From positions 1 to 64,000 of the forward strand of contig JACKNE010000015.1 in assembly GCA_024235035.1 (NCBI GenBank): DNA of 64,000 nt. Direction: 5' to 3'. Below are positions 38,307 to 48,159 of this stretch, piece after piece. The stretch is from Gammaproteobacteria bacterium. Lineage in GTDB: Bacteria; Pseudomonadota; Gammaproteobacteria; Competibacterales; Competibacteraceae. The stretch's first letter is position 1, and every line of letters starts with the position of its first letter. A program made the translations under genes and the position numbers. The notes beneath the pieces are model-generated. The model searched no databases and was not told the origin of the DNA. It saw only the letters and a list, made by a program, of their open reading frames with translations.

Positions 38307-38663
38307 TTAGTCCTCGCTGTAATGAGCGATGACGCGATTTACCTTGCCCTTGTCGTCCAGGAACATGACCTCGATCGCCCTCTTGCCCATCACTGACGTG
38401 TAATACAAAGCGATTGAATCAACACTCTGGGTGACATCCATGAGTTCAAAATGCAGATCCGGGATTTTTTGCAAGGCCGTTGCCCAATATTGACGAATGT
38501 TTTCCTTGCCCCTGAGCGTGCCTTGGTCGATTCCCATGGCCAGCTTGATCATGGGCGTCGTTATTGCGAAGTCGTCGGTATAGTGTGACAGGATTCGATC
38601 GAGATCATGGGAATTCCAGGCCTCGATCCAATTCATAGCGAATTCTTGGGGATTTTTGTGCAT
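38307..38663 (-). CDS. SnoaL-like / NTF2-fold protein
   Basis: A 118-residue protein of the SnoaL-like superfamily: WIEAWNSHDLDRILSHYTDD at the N-terminus, then LRGKENIRQYWATALQK and LHFELMDV. The fold fits many small enzymes and binding proteins. It lies 24 bases before the glycosyltransferase gene on the same strand and diverges from aapJ, so it could be the first gene of the biosynthetic operon. No specific activity can be assigned. Confidence 0.78.
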   Translation of the reverse strand: MHKNPQEFAMNWIEAWNSHDLDRILSHYTDDFAITTPMIKLAMGIDQGTLRGKENIRQYWATALQKIPDLHFELMDVTQSVDSIALYYTSVMGKRAIEVMFLDDKGKVNRVIAHYSED

Positions 38664-38770
38664 TGTGGTATCTCATGGCCTCCGAACAGGCGGCGATATA
38701 CTGCCCGTTCTACTACACTTCGTCGTTGAATTCCGATCCTTACTTGACTACCGATCAAAGGAGATTTTGC

Positions 38771-39796
38771 ATGAACACTGCCAAATCACTGACGATAAGC
38801 CTCATCGCCGCCAGCCTACTGGCCTCCGCCAGCGCTGTCCAGGCGGGCGCCACCCTGGATGCCGTCAGGAAAAACGGCTTCATCAAGTGCGGCGTCAGCG
38901 ATGGCCTGCCCGGTTTCTCTTACGCTGACGAAAAAGGCAATTACAGCGGTATCGACGTGGATGTGTGCCGTGCAGTCGCTGCGGCGGTGTTCGGCGACGC
39001 CAAGAAGCTCAAGTTTACTCCGCTGACCGCGAAAGAACGCCTGACCGCCCTGCAATCCGGCGAAATCGATGTCCTGTCGCGTAACACGACCTGGACTTCC
39101 AGTCGCGATTCCGCACAGGGTCTGAACTTCACTGGCGTTACCTACTATGATGGCCAAGGTTTTCTCATCAACAAGAAGCTGGGCGTTAAAAGCGCCAAGG
39201 AGCTGGACGGTGCTACGGTATGCGTACAGGCGGGCACCACCACGGAGTTGAATTTGAGCGACTACTTCCGCGCCAACAAGATGAAGTTCACGCCGATTTC
39301 CTACGATAAGTCCGATGAGAGCGCCAAAGCGCTGGAAGCCGGTCGCTGCGACGTGCTGACCTCCGATCAATCCCAGCTTTATGCTCAACGTATCAAGCTG
39401 GCTCAGCCGGATCAGTATGTGGTTCTACCGGATGTGATTTCCAAAGAGCCTCTTGGCCCGGTGGTCCGTCACGGTGACGACGACTGGTTCGATATCGTCA
39501 AGTGGACCCTGTTTGCGATGGTTGATGCTGAGGAACTGGGCATCGACTCCAAGAACGTCGAGGAAATGAAAAAATCCACCAATCCCGACATCAAGCGCAT
39601 GTTAGGTGTCGAGGGTGACAAGGGCAAGGATTTCGGCCTAGCCAACGACTGGATCGCGGTGGTGATCAAGCAGGTCGGTAATTACGGTGAGATCTTCGAG
39701 CGCAACGTTGGCAAGGGCAGTCCGCTGAAAATTGAGCGCGGCTTGAATGCGCTGTGGACGCAGGGCGGTTTGCAATACGCGCCACCGGTCAGGTAA
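38771..39796 (+). CDS. aapJ: General L-amino-acid ABC transporter, substrate-binding protein AapJ
   Basis: A 341-residue periplasmic binding protein with a signal peptide (SLIAASLLASASAVQAG). VRKNGFIKCGVSDGLPGFSY and GIDVDVCRAVAAAVFG are the class III-family blocks; AGTTTELNLSDYF and RCDVLTSDQSQLYAQ follow. AAGGAG precedes the ATG. It is the first gene of aapJQMP; the strong hairpin after it suits the high level needed for a binding protein. Confidence 0.92.
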   Translation: MNTAKSLTISLIAASLLASASAVQAGATLDAVRKNGFIKCGVSDGLPGFSYADEKGNYSGIDVDVCRAVAAAVFGDAKKLKFTPLTAKERLTALQSGEIDVLSRNTTWTSSRDSAQGLNFTGVTYYDGQGFLINKKLGVKSAKELDGATVCVQAGTTTELNLSDYFRANKMKFTPISYDKSDESAKALEAGRCDVLTSDQSQLYAQRIKLAQPDQYVVLPDVISKEPLGPVVRHGDDDWFDIVKWTLFAMVDAEELGIDSKNVEEMKKSTNPDIKRMLGVEGDKGKDFGLANDWIAVVIKQVGNYGEIFERNVGKGSPLKIERGLNALWTQGGLQYAPPVR

Positions 39797-39811
39797 TCAG
39801 GGTTGAGGACG

Positions 39812-39864
39812 AAAGGCTGAAGGCAAAAAGCGAAACAATTCACCCACTCCAGCCTTCAGCCTTT
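39812..39864 (+). other. Hairpin between aapJ and aapQ
   Basis: AAAGGCTGAAGGC and GCCTTCAGCCTTT are a perfect 13-base inverted repeat around a 27-base loop. It sits 16 bases after the aapJ stop. There is no T-run, so partial termination or 3'-end protection of the aapJ message is likely. This is a known arrangement in binding-protein operons. Confidence 0.7.
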
Positions 39865-39886
39865 GACCTTCCGTATGGAAACCTCT

Positions 39887-41071
39887 ATGACCGAACACAC
39901 CGCTTCTCTCCCACCCAAACCACCTTTCTGGAACAATCCCCAAATCCGGGCTTTGATTTTCCAGGCGCTTGCCCTGATCGCAACTGTGGCTTTCGGATGG
40001 ACCATCTTCGACAACACGCAGGATAATCTGCACCGACTCGGCATCGCATCCGGTTTTGGGTTTCTCTCTTCACCGTCGGGATTCGATATCATCCAGACCT
40101 TGATTCCCTACTCGGCCACTTCCAGCTATGGCCAGGTATTCTGGGTCGCCTTGTTGAACACCCTGCTGGTTTCGGCGCTGGGTGTGGTGCTCGCCACCCT
40201 GCTGGGTTTCATCATCGGCGTCGCGCGGCTGTCCAAGAACTGGCTGATCGCTAAACTGGCGCTGGTCTATATCGAGACTTTCCGTAATATTCCGTTACTG
40301 CTACAGATCTTCTTCTGGTATTTCGCCGTACTGCGGGCCGCGCCAGCGCCGCGCCAGAGTCTGAGTCTGGGGGACGCCTTCTTTCTAAACATCCGTGGTC
40401 TGTATTTACCCGCACCACAATTTCAACCGGGTTTCGGTTGGGTGTTGGCGGTGCTAGGCAGCGCCGTCGTGTTGGTCCTGGTATTGGCGCGTTGGGCGCG
40501 ACAGCGGCAAATGGCGACCGGCCAACCTTTCCCGGTGCTGAGAACCGCGCTGGCGCTGCTGCTTGGCTTGCCGCTGGCGGCCTTCTGGCTGACCGGCTCA
40601 CCGCTGCACTGGGAGTATCCAGAGTTGCGCGGTTTCAATTTCCAGGGTGGTTTGGCGGTCATCCCGGAAATGGCTTCGTTGCTGCTGGCTCTGACCATCT
40701 ACACCGCCGCGTTCATCGCCGAGATTGTCCGCGCCGGTATTCAGGCGGTCAGCCATGGCCAAACCGAAGCGTCTTTCTCGCTGGGCCTCAGTTCCCATCT
40801 GACCCTGCGCTTGATCATCCTGCCGCAGGCGCTGCGAGTGATCATTCCGCCCTTGACCAACCAATATCTGAATCTGACCAAGAATTCTTCACTGGCGGCG
40901 GCGATTGGCTATCCGGATCTAGTGGCGGCGTTCGCTGGCACGACGCTCAATCAGACCGGCCAAGCGATCGAATGCATCGCCATCACCATGGCGGTCTATC
41001 TCACCATCAGCTTGCTGATCTCGCTGGGAATGAACTGGTATAACCAGCACGTCGCCTTGGTGGAGCGTTGA
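39887..41071 (+). CDS. aapQ: Amino-acid ABC transporter permease AapQ
   Basis: A 394-residue HisM-type permease. A first membrane helix (residues about 18-38) is followed by four to five others; the inner-membrane EAA loop is GQTEASFSLGLSSHLTLRLI, with the TLFNEXX-like NQYLNLTKNSSLAAAIGYPD close by. The long second periplasmic loop between residues 110 and 230 is typical of AapQ. The ATG at 39887 is used because the upstream ATG at 39875 would only add four residues and has weaker spacing. The gene ends three bases before aapM. Confidence 0.9.
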   Translation: MTEHTASLPPKPPFWNNPQIRALIFQALALIATVAFGWTIFDNTQDNLHRLGIASGFGFLSSPSGFDIIQTLIPYSATSSYGQVFWVALLNTLLVSALGVVLATLLGFIIGVARLSKNWLIAKLALVYIETFRNIPLLLQIFFWYFAVLRAAPAPRQSLSLGDAFFLNIRGLYLPAPQFQPGFGWVLAVLGSAVVLVLVLARWARQRQMATGQPFPVLRTALALLLGLPLAAFWLTGSPLHWEYPELRGFNFQGGLAVIPEMASLLLALTIYTAAFIAEIVRAGIQAVSHGQTEASFSLGLSSHLTLRLIILPQALRVIIPPLTNQYLNLTKNSSLAAAIGYPDLVAAFAGTTLNQTGQAIECIAITMAVYLTISLLISLGMNWYNQHVALVER

Positions 41072-41074
41072 ACG

Positions 41075-42184
41075 ATGGCTGAGTCGCATATTCCTCATCC
41101 TGATCTGCCGCCACCGGCCAACGTCATCGGTGTGTTTGGCTGGTTACATCGTAACCTGCTGTCCTCGCCGCTTAACATCGCCCTGACGGTGTTGGCCTTG
41201 TACCTGCTCTCCATCACGATTTTGCCCCTGCTGAACTGGGCCGTGTTCGATGCCGCCTGGAGCGGCGAGACGCGCGCGGACTGTCAGGCGCACAGCGGCG
41301 CCTGCTGGATTTTCATCCAGGCGCACTTCGACCAGTTCATGTACGGTTTCTACCCGGAAGCGCAACGCTGGCGAGTGAATACCGCCGTGTTGTTACTGGT
41401 TCTGAGCGCTGCGCCGCTGTTCGTTCGCGCCATACCCAATGCATACAAGGTACGATTGGGTTTGGGACTATTGGTGATTTATCCCATCATCGCTTATATG
41501 CTGTTCAAAGGCGGTCTGTTCGGGTTGTCGGGCGTGGACACCCGGCGTTGGGGTGGATTGTTCTTGACGTTGGTGATCGCCGGCGTCGGCATGACCGCCG
41601 CCCTGCCGCTGGGCGTGTTACTGGCGTTGGGTCGGCGCTCGCAAATGCCGGCGATTCAAACCCTGTGTGTGACCTTCATCGAATTCTGGCGCGGGGTGCC
41701 GCTGATCACCGTGTTGTTCATGTCCTCGGTGATGTTGCCGCTGTTCCTGCCCGAAGGCATGAATTTCGACAAGCTGTTGCGGGCGTTGATCGGGGTCACG
41801 CTGTTTCAGGCCGCCTATATGGCCGAAGTGGTGCGCGGCGGCTTGCAAGCCATTCCCAAAGGCCAGTTCGAAGCGGCTGCCGCCCTGGGATTGGGTTACT
41901 GGAAAATCATGGCGCTGATCGTTTTGCCGCAAGCGTTGAAACTGGTCATTCCTGGCATCGTCAATACCTTCATCGCCCTGTTCAAGGACACTTCGCTGGT
42001 GCTGATCATCGGTCTGTTCGACCTGATGAACATCGTCCACAACGCCACGACGAACCCGGAATGGCTCGGTTTTTCCACCGAAGGTTATGTGTTCGCCGCT
42101 GCTGTCTACTGGTTGTTCTGTTTCAGCATGTCCCGCTATAGTCAAAGCCTGGAAAAACGCCTGCACACGGGCCACAAGCGTTAG
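41075..42184 (+). CDS. aapM: Amino-acid ABC transporter permease AapM
   Basis: A 369-residue permease pairing with AapQ. The N-terminal part has a helix and the [14 protein letters not shown] loop found in AapM; the EAA loop is [18 protein letters not shown] and the following block is [18 protein letters not shown]. Start and stop are close to those of its neighbours (three bases after aapQ, 13 before aapP). Confidence 0.9.
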   Translation: MAESHIPHPDLPPPANVIGVFGWLHRNLLSSPLNIALTVLALYLLSITILPLLNWAVFDAAWSGETRADCQAHSGACWIFIQAHFDQFMYGFYPEAQRWRVNTAVLLLVLSAAPLFVRAIPNAYKVRLGLGLLVIYPIIAYMLFKGGLFGLSGVDTRRWGGLFLTLVIAGVGMTAALPLGVLLALGRRSQMPAIQTLCVTFIEFWRGVPLITVLFMSSVMLPLFLPEGMNFDKLLRALIGVTLFQAAYMAEVVRGGLQAIPKGQFEAAAALGLGYWKIMALIVLPQALKLVIPGIVNTFIALFKDTSLVLIIGLFDLMNIVHNATTNPEWLGFSTEGYVFAAAVYWLFCFSMSRYSQSLEKRLHTGHKR

Positions 42185-42197
42185 GAATCTCTCTCCG

Positions 42198-42983
42198 ATG
42201 AATGCATCGTCAACCGTTGCCGCTCCCGTTTCCGTATCGCTGTCCGATCAAGTGATGATTCACATGGAAAACGTCCATAAGTGGTATGGCGCTTTTCATG
42301 TGCTCAAGAACATCAACCTGACGGTTCGGAAGGGTGAGCGTATCGTCATCTGTGGTCCATCGGGCTCCGGTAAATCCACCACCATCCGTTGCATCAATCG
42401 GTTGGAGGAATATCAGCGCGGGCGCATCGTGGTGGATGGTCTGGCGCTCACCAATGATGTGAAGCTGATCGAACAGATCCGCCGCGAAGTGGGCATGGTG
42501 TTTCAGCACTTCAATCTGTTTCCGCATCTGACCGTGTTGGAAAACTGCGTTCTCGCACCGATTTGGGTGCGTAAGATGCCGCGCAAGCAAGCGGAGGCGT
42601 TCGCCATGCAGTATCTGGAGCGGGTCAAGATTCCCGAACAGGCGCTCAAGTATCCGGGTCAGTTGTCCGGCGGTCAGCAACAGCGCGTGGCCATTGCCCG
42701 CAGTCTGTGCATGAATCCCAAGATCATGCTGTTCGATGAACCGACCTCAGCGCTGGACCCGGAGATGATCAAGGAAGTACTGGATACGATGGTCACCCTG
42801 GCCGAAGAGGGGATGACCATGCTCTGCGTCACGCATGAAATGGGTTTCGCCAAAACCGTGGCCCATCGAGTGATCTTCATGGACGGCGGTGAGATCATCG
42901 AGGAAAACACGCCGGAAGAGTTCTTCACCAATCCTCGGTCCGATCGGACCCAATTGTTCCTGAGTCAGATTTTGCATAATTGA
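42198..42983 (+). CDS. aapP: Amino-acid ABC transporter ATPase AapP
   Basis: A 261-residue ABC ATPase. Walker [13 protein letters not shown], signature [15 protein letters not shown], Walker [15 protein letters not shown] (residues about 180-190) and H-loop in [12 protein letters not shown] are all present. The ATG at 42198 starts [10 protein letters not shown]; a downstream ATG at 42255 ([10 protein letters not shown]) is an alternative. AGGAA is 11 bases upstream. The gene completes the AapJQMP importer. Confidence 0.93.
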   Translation: MNASSTVAAPVSVSLSDQVMIHMENVHKWYGAFHVLKNINLTVRKGERIVICGPSGSGKSTTIRCINRLEEYQRGRIVVDGLALTNDVKLIEQIRREVGMVFQHFNLFPHLTVLENCVLAPIWVRKMPRKQAEAFAMQYLERVKIPEQALKYPGQLSGGQQQRVAIARSLCMNPKIMLFDEPTSALDPEMIKEVLDTMVTLAEEGMTMLCVTHEMGFAKTVAHRVIFMDGGEIIEENTPEEFFTNPRSDRTQLFLSQILHN

Positions 42984-43061
42984 ACGCTGTCGGCAGTGCT
43001 GGATCGACTGCTAGCCGATTGACCGTCAGCATCAAACAATCTTCGTCATCCCAAGGACGCC

Positions 43062-43826
43062 ATGAAGCGACTTTATCTCATCGGCGCTGGCCCTGGCGGG
43101 CTGGAGCATCTCAGTCCCGCCGCGCGCGCCGCGTTGGAATCTTGCACGGACCTGGCCGGTCACGGCCTGTACCTCAACCTGCTTGGAGAACTCACTGAAG
43201 GCAAGATCCGGCATAAGACGCCGATGGGCGAGGAACTCGCCCGCGCCACGCTGGCCCTCGATCTGGCCGCCAGTGGCCGAACCACCGCACTGATTTCCAG
43301 TGGTGATGTCGGTATTTACGGCATGGCCACGGTGGTGTTCGAATTGCTGGCACGCAAGCCGAAACCGGAGTGGGCGGATGTCGAAGTCGAAGTGATCCCT
43401 GGCATCTCCGCCATGCAAGCGGCGGCGGCGCGCGTGGGAGCGCCGTTGGCGCATGACTTTTGCGTGATTTCCCTCTCCGATCTGCTGACGCCCTGGGCGT
43501 TGATCGCCAAGCGGATCGATCTGGCGGGGCAGGGCGATTTCGCGATTGCCTTCTACAATGCCGTTTCCAACAAGCGCTCCTGGCAATTGCTCCAGGCGCG
43601 CGAGATCTTGCTGCGTTACCGAACGCCGGAGACGCCGGTGATCGTCGCCTTCAACGTGACCCGCAAGGGGGAGCAGTTGACCGTCACGACCCTCGGTGAA
43701 CTCGACCCGGAACCGCTGAACATGTTGTCCCTGGTCATGGTCGGCAACAGCGAAACCCGACGGGTGGGAAAATGGGTCTATACCCCGCGCGGTTATCACA
43801 CCAAGCCGGAGTTGGCGGGAACCTGA
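43062..43826 (+). CDS. cobJ: Precorrin-3B C17-methyltransferase, CobJ
   Basis: A 254-residue SAM-dependent corrin methyltransferase: GAGPGGLEHLSPAARAAL at the N-terminus, GDVGIYGMATVVFELL and GISAMQAAAARVGAPLAHDF in the core, and FYNAVSNKRSWQL near residue 165. CobJ methylates precorrin-3B at C17 with ring contraction in aerobic B12 synthesis. No other cob/cbi gene is in the window, and it follows aapP by 78 bases on the same strand. AAGGACG precedes the ATG. Confidence 0.9.
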   Translation: MKRLYLIGAGPGGLEHLSPAARAALESCTDLAGHGLYLNLLGELTEGKIRHKTPMGEELARATLALDLAASGRTTALISSGDVGIYGMATVVFELLARKPKPEWADVEVEVIPGISAMQAAAARVGAPLAHDFCVISLSDLLTPWALIAKRIDLAGQGDFAIAFYNAVSNKRSWQLLQAREILLRYRTPETPVIVAFNVTRKGEQLTVTTLGELDPEPLNMLSLVMVGNSETRRVGKWVYTPRGYHTKPELAGT

Positions 43827-43936
43827 TCTAGTGTAAGACGGGCATAGCTTCCCGGAACGTGAAAAGAGCTGATCGGCTATGCACGCGCACGGGCTGCTTT
43901 GTCGCGGCGCAAGATCCGTAACCTCGGGTTATTGGT

Positions 43937-45826
43937 CTACAGTTCCAGTTTTTCCCAACGCGCATAGGCTGCTTCCAGTTCCGCTTCCAAGGAGCGTAAT
44001 TCCTCCAGCCGTTGAGCGATAGTCTCTGGCTCCTGCTTATAGAAAGCGGGGTCGGCGATCTGCATCTGCAACGCTTGCTGGCGCTGTTCCAGCGCCTCGA
44101 TCCGTGCGGGTAACTGCTCCAGTTCCCGCCGCTCGTTATAGCCGAGTTTGCCGGGTTTGGCCGGTTTCGACGCAGGTGGCGATACCGGTTTCGGGGGATT
44201 GACCGGCTTGGCCACCGGCGTAGGTTCCAATGCGGGTCGCTGGCGCCGCCAATCGCTGTAGCCGCCCACATATTCACGCACCGTTTCGCTGCCTTCAAAC
44301 ACCAGGCAACTGGTGACCACATTGTCTAGGAAAGCCCGGTCGTGGCTGACCAGCAGCAGCGTACCGCTATAATCCAGCAATAGTTCCTCCAATAACTCCA
44401 GCGTTTCCAGATCGAGGTCATTGGTCGGCTCATCCATGACCAGCAGATTCGCCGGTTGACTGAACAGCCGCGCCAACAACAAGCGATTGCGTTCACCGCC
44501 GGACAGGGATTTGACTGGGGAACGCGCTCGTTGCGGGGTGAACAGGAAATCACCCAGATAGCCGATCACATGCCGGTGGCGGCCATTGATCGCCACGGTT
44601 TCTCGCCCTTCGGCGACTGTGTCCAACACGGTTTGTTCGGGGTCCAGCCGTTCGCGCAACTGGTCGAACCAGGCGATTTCCAGTTTCGTCCCGAGTCGAA
44701 CCTGTCCTGTGTCGGGTGTGAGTCGCCCCAGCAGCAGATTCAATAAGGTGGTCTTGCCGGAACCATTGGGGCCGATCAGACCGATGCGGTCACCGCGCAT
44801 GATTTGGGTGGAAAAATCCCGAATCAACGGGGTGTCTTGCCAGGCGTAGCGAAGGTTTTTCGCCTCGATGACCAGTTTGCCGGAAGTTTCCGCCTGTTCC
44901 AGCTCGAAACGCGCCTTGCCAGTCTGCTCACGACGTTGACGGCGTTCCTCACGCAAGGCCAGCAGTTCCCGCACGCGACCTTCATTGCGGGTTCGTCGAG
45001 CCTTGATGCCCTGGCGAATCCACACCTCTTCTTGGGCCAGATTCTTGTCGAACTTGGCGTTATGACGTGCCTCGATCTCCAGCAGCGCGGCTTTTTTCTC
45101 CACGAACGCGGCGTAGTCGCCGGGCCAGGAGGTGAGGATACCGCGATCTAGTTCCAGCAACCGAGTTGCCAGCCGTTGCAACAGGGCGCGGTCGTGAGTG
45201 ACGAACAGCAGGCCGCCCCGGAACTCCAGTAGCTCCTCTTCCAGCCACTGGATGGTTTCCAGATCGAGATGATTGGTCGGCTCGTCCAGCAGCAGCACTT
45301 CCGGTTCGCTCACCAGCGCCCGCCCCAGCAGTACCCGCCGCCGCCAGCCGCCGGAGAGTTCCGCTAGGGGGGTATCCGCCGGCAATTGCAGGCGGGTGAT
45401 CACCGTTTCCACTCGTTGTTGCCAGCGCCAGCCATCGCGGGCTTCCAACTCATGCTGCAAGCGTTCGACCTGTTGCAATTGTTCGGCGCTGGCGTCATGC
45501 GTCAGTTGTAGCGCTGCTTCATGGTACTCAGCTAGCAACTCACCCAATCCGTCTAACCCGCCGGCGACGATTTCGAAGGCAGTGGCCGTGGTGTCCGTCG
45601 GTAACTCCTGAGCCAGAGTCGCGACGCGCAAACCCGGTTGACGCCAGATTTCACCACTGTCGGGTAGCGTTTCGCCCGTCAGTAATCGCAGCAGGGTGGT
45701 CTTGCCGGCGCCGTTGCGCCCGATCAGACAGACCCGCTCGCCGGCTTCCAACTGGAAGCTCGCCCCATCCAGCAGCTTTTCAGCGCCAAAAGCGATGGAG
45801 AGGTTGTCAATGCTCAGTAAAGGCAT
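43937..45826 (-). CDS. uup: ABC-F ATPase Uup
   Basis: A 629-residue ABC-F protein with two ATPase domains and no membrane segment: GRNGAGKTTLL and LSGGWRRRVLLGRAL in the first, GPNGSGKTTLLN and LSGGERNRLLLARLFSQP in the second, with the acidic ABC-F linker between, and a C-terminal coiled coil rich in Glu/Leu (QLPARIEALEQRQQALQMQI). Uup acts on ribosomes or branched DNA. It converges with cobJ, 110 bases apart, and lies downstream of glgX. Confidence 0.92.
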   Translation of the reverse strand: MPLLSIDNLSIAFGAEKLLDGASFQLEAGERVCLIGRNGAGKTTLLRLLTGETLPDSGEIWRQPGLRVATLAQELPTDTTATAFEIVAGGLDGLGELLAEYHEAALQLTHDASAEQLQQVERLQHELEARDGWRWQQRVETVITRLQLPADTPLAELSGGWRRRVLLGRALVSEPEVLLLDEPTNHLDLETIQWLEEELLEFRGGLLFVTHDRALLQRLATRLLELDRGILTSWPGDYAAFVEKKAALLEIEARHNAKFDKNLAQEEVWIRQGIKARRTRNEGRVRELLALREERRQRREQTGKARFELEQAETSGKLVIEAKNLRYAWQDTPLIRDFSTQIMRGDRIGLIGPNGSGKTTLLNLLLGRLTPDTGQVRLGTKLEIAWFDQLRERLDPEQTVLDTVAEGRETVAINGRHRHVIGYLGDFLFTPQRARSPVKSLSGGERNRLLLARLFSQPANLLVMDEPTNDLDLETLELLEELLLDYSGTLLLVSHDRAFLDNVVTSCLVFEGSETVREYVGGYSDWRRQRPALEPTPVAKPVNPPKPVSPPASKPAKPGKLGYNERRELEQLPARIEALEQRQQALQMQIADPAFYKQEPETIAQRLEELRSLEAELEAAYARWEKLEL

Positions 45827-45901
45827 GAGGATTCGCGTCCTTCTTTCAGCGGCATCATGAATGGATAAGACAAGCTACCGCCAGGAGGGAGATGACTGCA
45901 A

Positions 45902-48055
45902 TTAGAGCCTTGGCGGCATCTGCCGTCGATGCCGCAGCACCGCTAGCGAGCGGCCATGCACCGGATAGGGCTCCTCGGCGGGATGCTGATTGCCATATAG
46001 CGGTTGACCTTGCGGTAGCACCGTATCGACCAGCACCTCGAACACAGGATTTTCTCGCAGCACCGGCAGCACAAATGGCACTTCCTCATGATGGGCGTTG
46101 AACAACAATAGGAAATCATCGTCCTCCAGCGCATGGCCGCGCTCGTCCCAGTCGCCCAAGCCATCGCCTGGCAAGTACAATCCTAGACAGCGGGCGTAAT
46201 CATGCGTCCATTCGTCATCATCGATCTCCCGGCCATCCGGGTTGAACCAGAGAATATCGCGCACCCCCTCACCGTGAATACCCCGGAAGAAGTGCCGGCG
46301 GCGGAAGGTGGGATGGCGCTGACGGATCTGAATCAGGCGTTGGGTGAAGGCCAGCAACTCGCGGTTCTCGGGTAGCCAGGAGATGTTCCAATCGAACCAA
46401 CTGATTTCATTATCCTGGCAATAGGCATTGTTGTTGCCGCGCTGGGTCCGCCCGACTTCATCGCCGGCCAGCAGCATCGGCACGCCCTGTGACAGCAACA
46501 GGGTCGTCAGAAAATTGCGTCGCTGGTGTAAGCGTAAGGCCAGAACCGTTGGCTCGCGGGTGTCGCCTTCCGCTCCGCAATTCCAACTGCGATTGTGCGA
46601 TTCGCCATCCTGATTGTTTTCACCGTTATCCTCGTTATGGCGTTCGTTGTAGCTCACCAGATCGTACAGCGTGAAGCCGTCATGCGCCGTGATGAAGTTG
46701 ATGCTGGCGTGGGGATGCCGGCCATTGTGTTCGTAGAGATCGGCGGACCCGGTCAGCCGATAGGCCAGATCACCGATCAAGCCACCTTCACCGCGCCAGT
46801 AATCGCGCACCACATCGCGATACTTGCCATTCCATTCACTCCAACCGACTGGAAATTTGCCTACCTGATAACCGTTCTCGCCGACATCCCACGGCTCGGC
46901 GATCAGCTTGACCTGAGACAGCAGCGGGTCCTGCTGGATCACATCCATGAACGTCCCATCTTGATCCACTTCGCCATGTTTGTCGCGCGCCAAGGTGGCG
47001 GCCAGATCGAAGCGGAAGCCGTCCACATGCATCTCCTGCACCCAGTAGCGCAAGCTGTCCATGACCATTTGCAGCACCCGGGGATGCGCGGTGTTCAAGG
47101 TGTTGCCACAGCCGGTGTAATCCATGCAATAGCGGGGATGCTCCGGCGAAAGTCGGTAATAACTGGCGTTATCGATGCCGCGAAAATTCAGGGTCGGGCC
47201 GCAATGATTGCCCTCGGCGCTATGGTTGTAGACCACATCGAGAATGACCTCAATGCCCGCCGAATGCAGGGTCTTGACCATGCTCTTGAACTCGGTCACT
47301 GGGTTGTCGGTGGCCGCATAGTGCGGGGTGGGCGCGAAATAACCCAAGGTGCTATAGCCCCAGTAATTGCGCAAACCTCGGTCGAGTAGCAGGCGTTCGT
47401 CGGTAAAATAGTGAATCGGTAGCAACTCCACTGCCGTCACGCCTAGCGCCTTTAGATAGTCGATGACCGGGCCGCAGGCCAGTCCAGCATAGGTGCCGCG
47501 CAGTTCCGCCGGTAGTTCGGAATGGCGCATGGTGAAGCCGCGTACATGTAGTTCGTAGATCAGGGTATTGTGCCAGGGAATACGCGGTGGGCGATCATCG
47601 CCCCAGTGAAACGCGCTGTCCACCACTTGGCACTTGGGCATGCCGGGCGCGCTGTTGCGGGTGTTGACGCTCAAATCTTCGTTGCGGTGACCAAATCGAT
47701 AGCCGAACTGGGCATCGCTCCACTGCATCGGGCCGACGACGGCCTTGGCGTAGGGATCGAGCAGCAGCTTGTGTGAGTTGAAACGATGCCCTGCTTCCGG
47801 CTGGTGAGGGCCATGCACCCGATAACCATATAGCAAACCTGGCCGAGCGTCCGGCAGATAGCCATGCCAAATCCGTCCGGTGCGTTCCCGCAGGGCAATA
47901 TGAGTGATTTCATGTTTGCCTTTGGCATCGAACAGGCACAGCATCACTTGGTCGGCGTGTTCTGAGAACAGGGCAAAATTGACACCTTCGCCATCCCAAG
48001 TCGCGCCCAGTGGATAGGGGCGGCCCGGCCAGACGGTCATGGTGGATTTATTCAT
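45902..48055 (-). CDS. glgX: Glycogen debranching enzyme GlgX
   Basis: A 717-residue GH13_11 debranching enzyme. It has an N-terminal CBM48-like domain (YPLGATWDGEGVNFALFSEH), nucleophile in DGFRFDLAATL and acid in LIAEPWDVGENGYQ, plus the HDGFTLYDLVSYN and LLAGDEVGRTQRGNNNAYCQ blocks. The ATG at 48055 is chosen; the codon before it is TTG. It is the last gene of the glucan cluster, behind a likely terminator after glgC. It cleaves short alpha-1,6 branches and releases malto-oligosaccharides. Confidence 0.93.
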   Translation of the reverse strand: MNKSTMTVWPGRPYPLGATWDGEGVNFALFSEHADQVMLCLFDAKGKHEITHIALRERTGRIWHGYLPDARPGLLYGYRVHGPHQPEAGHRFNSHKLLLDPYAKAVVGPMQWSDAQFGYRFGHRNEDLSVNTRNSAPGMPKCQVVDSAFHWGDDRPPRIPWHNTLIYELHVRGFTMRHSELPAELRGTYAGLACGPVIDYLKALGVTAVELLPIHYFTDERLLLDRGLRNYWGYSTLGYFAPTPHYAATDNPVTEFKSMVKTLHSAGIEVILDVVYNHSAEGNHCGPTLNFRGIDNASYYRLSPEHPRYCMDYTGCGNTLNTAHPRVLQMVMDSLRYWVQEMHVDGFRFDLAATLARDKHGEVDQDGTFMDVIQQDPLLSQVKLIAEPWDVGENGYQVGKFPVGWSEWNGKYRDVVRDYWRGEGGLIGDLAYRLTGSADLYEHNGRHPHASINFITAHDGFTLYDLVSYNERHNEDNGENNQDGESHNRSWNCGAEGDTREPTVLALRLHQRRNFLTTLLLSQGVPMLLAGDEVGRTQRGNNNAYCQDNEISWFDWNISWLPENRELLAFTQRLIQIRQRHPTFRRRHFFRGIHGEGVRDILWFNPDGREIDDDEWTHDYARCLGLYLPGDGLGDWDERGHALEDDDFLLLFNAHHEEVPFVLPVLRENPVFEVLVDTVLPQGQPLYGNQHPAEEPYPVHGRSLAVLRHRRQMPPRL

Positions 48056-48090
48056 CAATTCAGACCCGAATTTAAGCGGCTAGGTAAAAT

Positions 48091-48116
48091 ACCCCTCTTC
48101 CCATGAGAAGAGGGGT
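48091..48116 (-). terminator. Hairpin between glgC and glgX
   Basis: ACCCCTCTTC and GAAGAGGGGT form a perfect 10-base stem around CCATGA, followed on the minus strand by ATTTTACC. It could end the glgE-treS-glgC transcript, letting glgX be read from its own promoter. Sequences of this form also recur as intergenic repeats in many genomes. Confidence 0.55.
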
Positions 48117-48159
48117 TGGGGGTGAGGATGGGGAGAGAAAGCGAAAGACAGTCAGTCAA

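Noticed and set aside
42984..43061. Cobalamin riboswitch before cobJ
   Set aside because: The gap is 78 bases, too short for the riboswitch, and lacks the B12-box pattern.
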